A DNA stretch of 64,000 nucleotides. It comes from an uncultured Kordiimonas sp. (GTDB lineage: Bacteria; Pseudomonadota; Alphaproteobacteria; Sphingomonadales; Kordiimonadaceae). The first letter of the stretch is position 1, and each line of letters opens with the position of its first letter. The stretch covers positions 614,152-678,151 of the forward strand of contig CANNEK010000001.1 of NCBI GenBank assembly GCA_947503625.1. The letters are read 5' to 3'. The position numbers and the translations under genes were made by a program. The notes under the pieces are model-generated. The model was given only the letters and a program-made list of their open reading frames with translations. It did no database searches and had not been told where the DNA came from. This document shows positions 59,170-64,000 of this stretch, in pieces.

Positions 59170-60345
59170 TTATTCCTCCACCGCCTGGTCAACACCCAAA
59201 ACTCGCATACTATGGCGTTCAGATATCTCATCAACGCTACGCGTGCCCAAAAGAGCCATATTGCGGGTAAGCTCCTCTTTCATAATAGCCAGCAATCGAT
59301 CAACCCCGGCCTCGCCGCCTGCCGCCAAAGCGAACAAATATGGTCGGCCAAAAGAAACGGCGTTAGCCCCCAATGCCAAAGCCTTAACGATATCAGTACC
59401 CCTGCGCACCCCGCCATCAACAACCAGTTCCAATGCGTCCCCTATTCTATCGCGTATGGGGCGCACGCAGTCTATCGGCGCTGGAGCAAAATCCAGCTGC
59501 CTACCTCCATGGTTAGAGATCATGATCGCGCTAGCACCAATATCGGCGGCACGCTCGGCGTCATCGGGGGTTTGCAGGCCTTTAATGGCAAATGGTCCTC
59601 CCCACCTCTCTATGATCATGGCTGCATCATCCCAAGTCACGGTTCTATCAAACTGATCGTTAACGTAATCGATAACCCCCATTGTACCGCCAACAAAAGC
59701 ATCACCATGACCCACAAGATTCGCAAGGCCAAAACCCGGCTGAAGCAGAAAATTCAGGGTCCAGCCGGGATGACCAAGAAAACTGGCCAAACTTCCGAGT
59801 GTCAGCCTTGGTGGCATTTCAAACCCTGATCGCCGATCACGCTCTCTATTGCCGGCAAGAGGCGTATCAACTGTCAGGCAAAGCGCCTGGTATCCGGAAG
59901 CTTTCGCACGGTCGACAAACTCTTTGGTAAGCGACCGGTCTTTGTGGATGTAAATCTGGAACATCTTACATCCGGTCGACGCCTTGGCGACATCTTCGAT
60001 GCTTGTCGTCGCCATCGTGGACAGGCTGTACATCAAGCCCGCTTTAGCAGCGGCGCGCGCAACTGCAGGTTCTTTATGATGATGAAAAAGGCGGGACATG
60101 CCTGTTGGCGAAAGTATAATTGGAGCCTCCAACTCGGCTCCCAACACTTGTGTGCGGGTCGAAATTTCACTGATGTTCTTCAGGTATTCGGGCAGAAGCT
60201 GGTAAAGTGCAAAAGCCTCTTCATTGTTAGACAGAGACCATTCACCATCTGCACCCCCTGCAAGATAATGATATATGGGAGCAGGAAGTGCCCGCTTCGC
60301 CCTCTTTCGAAAATCCTCTACACTATGGCAAGCGTTTACCGACAC
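59170..60345 (-). CDS. FMN-dependent alpha-hydroxy-acid oxidase/dehydrogenase (LldD family)
   Basis: This 391-residue TIM-barrel flavoenzyme oxidises an L-2-hydroxy acid, lactate being the commonest. Seen are the N-terminal PIYHYLAGGADGEWSL, MSRLFHHHKEPAVARAA, the FMN-binding FQIYIHKDR, AIKGLQTPDDA, the catalytic His block ISNHGGRQLDFAP and phosphate-binding DGGVRRGTDIVKALALGA. Specificity (L-lactate versus other acids) cannot be read. A GTG start has GGGG six bases upstream. It is coupled to apt. Confidence 0.92.
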   Translation of the reverse strand: MSVNACHSVEDFRKRAKRALPAPIYHYLAGGADGEWSLSNNEEAFALYQLLPEYLKNISEISTRTQVLGAELEAPIILSPTGMSRLFHHHKEPAVARAAAKAGLMYSLSTMATTSIEDVAKASTGCKMFQIYIHKDRSLTKEFVDRAKASGYQALCLTVDTPLAGNRERDRRSGFEMPPRLTLGSLASFLGHPGWTLNFLLQPGFGLANLVGHGDAFVGGTMGVIDYVNDQFDRTVTWDDAAMIIERWGGPFAIKGLQTPDDAERAADIGASAIMISNHGGRQLDFAPAPIDCVRPIRDRIGDALELVVDGGVRRGTDIVKALALGANAVSFGRPYLFALAAGGEAGVDRLLAIMKEELTRNMALLGTRSVDEISERHSMRVLGVDQAVEE

Positions 60346-60503
60346 TTTTTACCCCAATCAACCTGAACACGCGCCAGAATGTCCGGCCAAACCGGGCTAC
60401 TCATCAATCTGCGGCATTCGAACCCATGTTATACAGAGGTATACCCCTTCCTCACAACGAGGAAGATTAACGCATGAACTTTCTATTGGCTAGCGGACGA
60501 AGA

Positions 60504-61307
60504 TCAGTTTTTTCCAACGATTTGATTCAGGAACTCCATAACAGGTTGCCAGGCATGTTCCATATTGAAACCTGTTTGAGACGACCGCAGCATTAGCGAT
60601 CCATGCTTACCGTTCTCAATTTCCAGATACGGAATATCTTTTTCGCGAAACAAAGCCGCTTGAGCCTGCACGCTGGGCACGTCCATCTCGCTGTCGGGCC
60701 GAAACGCAATAAGAGGAACAGCGAGTTCCGTTAAATAAGCATCAGGCCTACAATCTGCCATGGGAGCACCTGATGCTGGCGAGAAAGCCATTACACCGGA
60801 AAGGCTTTCGCTATGATCGCCCGCCAGCTTGATGACAAGGCCTGCACTATAGCTGCTTCCCAGAGCAAAGACCTTACCTGTACCAGACCTTGCGGTTACC
60901 CAATCAAGCGCCGCCACCATATCTGCATAAGCGTCACAATAAGAAACATCGGCATTTTCGACCCGCTCCGCGGTTTTGTTGGGAGCCCCCAATCTCGCGC
61001 CACCAGAACGAAGATCTACAGCCAGCGTATTGTATCCTGCTGCATTAAACCTCGGCGCGATCTCACTGTATTCACCAATTGCTGAAGATCCCGCCATGTG
61101 AAACAACATTATTGTAGCTGTCGGCTTTGTTGCCGCCTCGGTTTCTGAAACGTCAGCCTCGCGCCAGTAAGCCGAGATATCCAGTCCATCAGCCGAAGAG
61201 AACACCACCGCGTCACCAACATGGTCCTCTCCGGCCGCAGGCAAAAGTGCCAGTAAACCGAAGGTACACCCAGCCCAAAAAGATTTCGCTATCCCCCCTA
61301 CGGACAT
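60504..61307 (-). CDS. Exported alpha/beta hydrolase
   Basis: This 267-residue hydrolase has a signal peptide (FWAGCTFGLLALLPAAGE), strand-loop IMLFHMAGSS for the oxyanion hole, VDLRSGGARLG, the nucleophile elbow GSSYSAG and a C-terminal His in NGKHGSLM. The nucleophile pattern resembles the dienelactone hydrolase and BAAT groups. Substrate unknown. GGGAG lies before the ATG. It stands alone, between the oxidase-apt pair and the divergent binding protein. Confidence 0.8.
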   Translation of the reverse strand: MSVGGIAKSFWAGCTFGLLALLPAAGEDHVGDAVVFSSADGLDISAYWREADVSETEAATKPTATIMLFHMAGSSAIGEYSEIAPRFNAAGYNTLAVDLRSGGARLGAPNKTAERVENADVSYCDAYADMVAALDWVTARSGTGKVFALGSSYSAGLVIKLAGDHSESLSGVMAFSPASGAPMADCRPDAYLTELAVPLIAFRPDSEMDVPSVQAQAALFREKDIPYLEIENGKHGSLMLRSSQTGFNMEHAWQPVMEFLNQIVGKN

Positions 61308-61505
61308 GTTTTCTCTCCCAAGTCCAGATTCACGTAAACTATATTATAACATAATAATACTCAAAGCCATGTAAACCAAAACTGCGCGCTCGAAAGCGCT
61401 TAGACCGCGGGCGGACATGGTCGGAGTTACCCCTTCAATTATCGACGCATTTCTTGTCGACATAAGAAAATCCGCGGCTATATTTTGTTGAGGGAAATAA
61501 AATTA

Positions 61506-62264
61506 GTGCTGAATGGTTTATTACAGAAACTGAACGCTTCGATCCTGCTTGGAGGAGTGTTTACCTTTTGCCCGGCGTTAGCGGAAGATGCACCCGCTGC
61601 GGCAGTTTCTGTTGCCAGCATGAGCATCCCTTATGCCTATGAACAAAACGGTGCTGGCGTTTATAACCAGATTTATGACAAAATGCTGGAAGGATATGAA
61701 GGGGCTGTTGAAGTCACATTCTTTCCCTCCAATCGACTGAACAGAGCCCTTCGACGACGTGAAACGGATTGTGTCTATATCGCCACCGAGAATATCAGCG
61801 CTCCGGCCATTGAAGGAGAACCTGAGGAATCTCTGGACTTTATTGGTCCGGTCAACACTGTTTCTGTCGTAGTCTATCTTAATGAAGAGGCACCCGACAT
61901 CCGCGATGTGGAGCAGTTAAAGGGCCTAAAAGTTGCTTCTGATGTCAATCTGGTGACCCTAATCAATTCGGTCGGAATTCAAGAGGATTTCTCGCTTCAA
62001 AGTCAAATTCAGATGCTCGAGATGTTGGTCGCCAAACGGGTTGATGCTCTGGTTGGTTTCGATTTCGATCTCGACTTTCTATCAAAAAAGCAAGGGATCA
62101 GCCATCAGCTCAAAAAAGCAACCATTCGCCTGGAGCAGATGAATGATGGATTTGCCTGTTTCGAAAACGCGCGAACTGCAAACTTCCGGCAACATCTGCG
62201 CGACAGGCTGGAGTATCTTACAAAATCAGGCTGGCTGGACGAAGTTCTAAAAGACTATCGTTAA
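61506..62264 (+). CDS. Periplasmic solute-binding protein-like, SBP_bac_3 type
   Basis: This 252-residue exported protein (signal LNASILLGGVFTFCPALAED) has a type II binding-protein fold: ASMSIPYAYEQNGAGVYNQ, the FPSNRLNRALRRRETDCVY segment and VEQLKGLKVASDV. No ABC permease or ATPase genes are adjacent, so it may act as a sensor or with a distant transporter, as stand-alone SBP_bac_3 proteins often do. GTG 61506 with GAGGGA ten bases upstream is preferred to TTG 61485, which overlaps that site. Confidence 0.75.
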   Translation: MLNGLLQKLNASILLGGVFTFCPALAEDAPAAAVSVASMSIPYAYEQNGAGVYNQIYDKMLEGYEGAVEVTFFPSNRLNRALRRRETDCVYIATENISAPAIEGEPEESLDFIGPVNTVSVVVYLNEEAPDIRDVEQLKGLKVASDVNLVTLINSVGIQEDFSLQSQIQMLEMLVAKRVDALVGFDFDLDFLSKKQGISHQLKKATIRLEQMNDGFACFENARTANFRQHLRDRLEYLTKSGWLDEVLKDYR

Positions 62265-62359
62265 GGCCACCAACAAAGAACCTGTCACTATCAGTCCCGT
62301 TGATGATCGACGCATCCATTGATCCCATGAGCAGAGCCATTTGTCGCTTTTAGATGCCT

Positions 62360-62471
62360 ATTTTCGTCGATGCGGATAGTTTGTCTCTGGGAAAGTGTGA
62401 TAGTTTTACAGCATATTATGGTGTAAAACTGCATCACTTTTCGCTAAAAGCGTCCGCATCAGAGCAAAAAT
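62360..62471. repeat. Large imperfect palindrome upstream of RND gene
   Basis: Inner perfect arms AGTTTTACA (62402-62410) and TGTAAAACT (62422-62430) surround an 11-base spacer. Outward, AAAGTG/CACTTT and then GATGCGGA (62369-62376)/TCCGCATC (62453-62460) also pair, and the ends ATTTTCG/AGCAAAAAT are similar. It could fold as a long hairpin, and may be a small non-autonomous element or a regulatory structure. No target-site duplication was seen. Confidence 0.6.
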
Positions 62472-62483
62472 AACATAATTTTC

Positions 62484-62511
62484 ATATATTCAACTAAATG
62501 GTTGAATATAT
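62484..62511. promoter_or_regulatory. Perfect 28-bp inverted repeat, candidate repressor operator for the RND gene
   Basis: ATATATTCAAC and GTTGAATATAT form perfect 11-bp arms around TAAATG, 55 bases before the RND start. The TTCAAC-TAAATG-GTTGAA core resembles operators of ArsR-type repressors. No such repressor gene is in the window; the regulator would be encoded elsewhere. Confidence 0.6.
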
Positions 62512-62566
62512 AGTGCTGCGGTAGAAAACCGAGCAGCGACAGAAAGACTATTGAAAGAGACCGACA

Positions 62567-64000
62567 GTGAAACTAACACGCCAAAGCCTAGATAACCCTG
62601 CAGCCGTTGCTGTCGTCGCCTCGATCATAATGTTGATGGGTATTGCATCCATCTTCAGCCTGCCAGCCCAACTGCTGCCTCAGATCCAGAAACCTATCAT
62701 TTCGGTGGTAAACTCCTGGCCTGGCGCTTCGCCCGCCGAGATTGAAAGCGAAATTTCCGTCCCGGTTGAAGAAGTCCTGCAAGGTACGCCGGGTATGACA
62801 GAGATGGTCAGCTGGAACATGGCCAATTTCGGCTTCATGCAGCTTGAATTCGCCATCGAAACTGACATGACGCGAGCGTTGATTGACATCATTAGCCGGC
62901 TAAACCGCCTGCGTCCGCTGCCGGCCAATGCAGAAAAACCACAGGTCATGATGGGCGAATGGGGCGATGCAAACGATCAATTGATCGAGTATTATGTCCA
63001 GCAAACCCCCGGTACCGAAGACCGGACAGCGGAAAACGCAAAGTACCTTCGCGATGTGATAAAGCCGGAGCTGCAATCGCTCTACGGCGTATCGGAAATC
63101 CAGTATGATGATGGCACTGGCGGTGCAGGAGATCAGCTGCAGATAATTTTTGACCCCTACCGTGCTGCCGAACTGGGCATCGACATTGCCCGTGTCCCTG
63201 CACGTATTGGACGTTCTGCAGACATATCAAGCGGTACGGTCGATGTGGGCCGACGCCAATACACCGTGAGATTTGAAGGCCGTTACGACGCCGATGAGCT
63301 CGCGGGCCTCATCCTTGAATGGCGCAACGGGCTGCCGATCAAACTTGGTGATATTGCCCGTATCGAAATCGGGCCGGGCCGGGCTGACGGTTTCATCTAT
63401 CAAAATGGCAATCGAGCCTACAGGCTGGGCATATCAAAAACCAATGACGCAAATGTTCTGGAAGCTCTGGCCGGCGTCAAGGCCCGCATGGACGAGTTAA
63501 ATGACGGGGAGTTTGCCGAGCGCGGCCTTGTTGCCCAATATAGTTTCGATCCGGGTCTCTATATTGATCGCTCAATCAGCCTCCTGGGCAGCAACCTGAT
63601 TATCGGCATGATGTTCGCTATTATTGTCTTGTGGCTGTTTTTGAGGCAGTGGCGTGCCACCATGCTGATTGCGATCGCGATCCCGGTCTCCCTTCTTGCA
63701 ACATTTGTAATCCTGAACCTGACGGGCCGGACACTGAACGTCATTTCACTGGCGGGACTCGCTTTTGCAACAGGCATGGTTCTGGACGCAGCCATCGTTG
63801 TACTTGAAAATATTGTGCGCCTGCGCGAACGTGGTGAAAAACCGAAAGACGCCAGTGACTTGGGGGTTTCCCAGGTTTGGGGAGCACTTCTGGCCTCAAC
63901 CACAACCACTGTCGCCATCTTCATCCCGATCATGTTTCTCAAAGATGCCGAGGGCCAGATGTTTGCAGACCTGGCGCTGACGATAGCGATTGGTGTCAGC
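62567..64000 (+). CDS. RND efflux transporter (AcrB/ACR_tran), 3' end cut by window
   Basis: Only the first 478 residues are in the window. They show the first helix (AAVAVVASIIMLMGIASIF), the porter domain start (SVVNSWPGASPAEIESEISVPVEEVL) and helices 2-4 with LNVISLAGLAFATGMVLDAAIVVLENI. At the proton-relay position the sequence is LDAA where AcrB has two Asp (VDDA), as in other RND branches. No membrane-fusion protein gene precedes it. The start GTG follows AGAGACCGACA, a weak ribosome site. Substrate is unknown. Confidence 0.92.
   Translation, partial: MKLTRQSLDNPAAVAVVASIIMLMGIASIFSLPAQLLPQIQKPIISVVNSWPGASPAEIESEISVPVEEVLQGTPGMTEMVSWNMANFGFMQLEFAIETDMTRALIDIISRLNRLRPLPANAEKPQVMMGEWGDANDQLIEYYVQQTPGTEDRTAENAKYLRDVIKPELQSLYGVSEIQYDDGTGGAGDQLQIIFDPYRAAELGIDIARVPARIGRSADISSGTVDVGRRQYTVRFEGRYDADELAGLILEWRNGLPIKLGDIARIEIGPGRADGFIYQNGNRAYRLGISKTNDANVLEALAGVKARMDELNDGEFAERGLVAQYSFDPGLYIDRSISLLGSNLIIGMMFAIIVLWLFLRQWRATMLIAIAIPVSLLATFVILNLTGRTLNVISLAGLAFATGMVLDAAIVVLENIVRLRERGEKPKDASDLGVSQVWGALLASTTTTVAIFIPIMFLKDAEGQMFADLALTIAIGVS

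Larger units (their letters stand above)
62265..62566. other. 302-base intergenic region with large palindromes
   Basis: No gene is seen. The stretch is dominated by an imperfect 112-bp palindrome and a perfect 28-bp inverted repeat, described separately. It should carry the promoter of the RND gene. Confidence 0.6.

Overview
The window is typical alphaproteobacterial chromosome. The evidence is the gene order tRNA-Tyr, tRNA-Gly, tuf, tRNA-Trp, secE, nusG, rplK, rplA, rplJ, rplL, rpoB, rpoC, the close fit of all these proteins to alphaproteobacterial forms, moderate GC content and abundant TonB and Tat export. A marine lineage, perhaps near Kordiimonadales, is a low-confidence guess from the style of the accessory genes. 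No insertion sequence, phage or CRISPR array was seen.

Layout. (1) 1-14.9 kb, minus strand: the transcription/translation core, with three tRNAs, L10 leader structures and intrinsic terminators. The str operon (rpsL, rpsG, fusA) that often follows rpoC is absent; a truncated GT2 glycosyltransferase lies there instead. (2) 14.9-17.6 kb: rlmB, a MAPEG membrane protein, a methyltransferase and a DUF985 cupin. (3) 17.7-20.5 kb: a YtrA-type GntR regulator with an ABC-2 transporter. It is preceded by an unlisted 46-residue ORF, a long leader almost free of start codons, and a 24-bp inverted repeat that is a good operator candidate. (4) 20.6-23.2 kb: a Tat-exported Rossmann-fold epimerase-like protein and a membrane LytTR regulator, flanked by two related short sequences.

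(5) 23.5-43.5 kb is the most interesting metabolic island. A minus operon encodes a TonB receptor, an exported amidohydrolase (N-acyl-D-amino-acid deacylase family), a DgcA-like enolase-superfamily racemase, two exported serine beta-lactamase-family hydrolases with C-terminal membrane domains, and an M19 dipeptidase. A GntR/FCD regulator and a dadA-ridA pair lie in the middle. A plus operon encodes a third serine hydrolase, a second deacylase, a YkvI-type permease, DgcN (DUF1611) and an alpha/beta hydrolase. Together these look like a system for capturing D-amino-acid peptides (for example from peptidoglycan), cutting them up and converting D-Glu and D-Ala to central metabolites.

(6) 43.7-58.6 kb is a surface-protein and signalling block. 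Two OmpR-type response regulators each converge on a histidine kinase gene, and between the pairs sits a two-partner secretion operon. Its 2042-residue exoprotein has a beta-helix and a P(EP)40 tract. Three promoters in the block share tandem TTGTATC units at exact 10-bp spacing, a plausible response-regulator binding site that would tie the block into one regulon. (7) 58.6-64 kb: apt with an FMN-dependent alpha-hydroxy-acid oxidase, an exported alpha/beta hydrolase, a periplasmic binding-like protein, and the start of an RND pump behind two large palindromes.

Two genes (the YkvI permease and the first response regulator) appear to need non-standard starts (ATT and CTG) to include conserved N-terminal residues.
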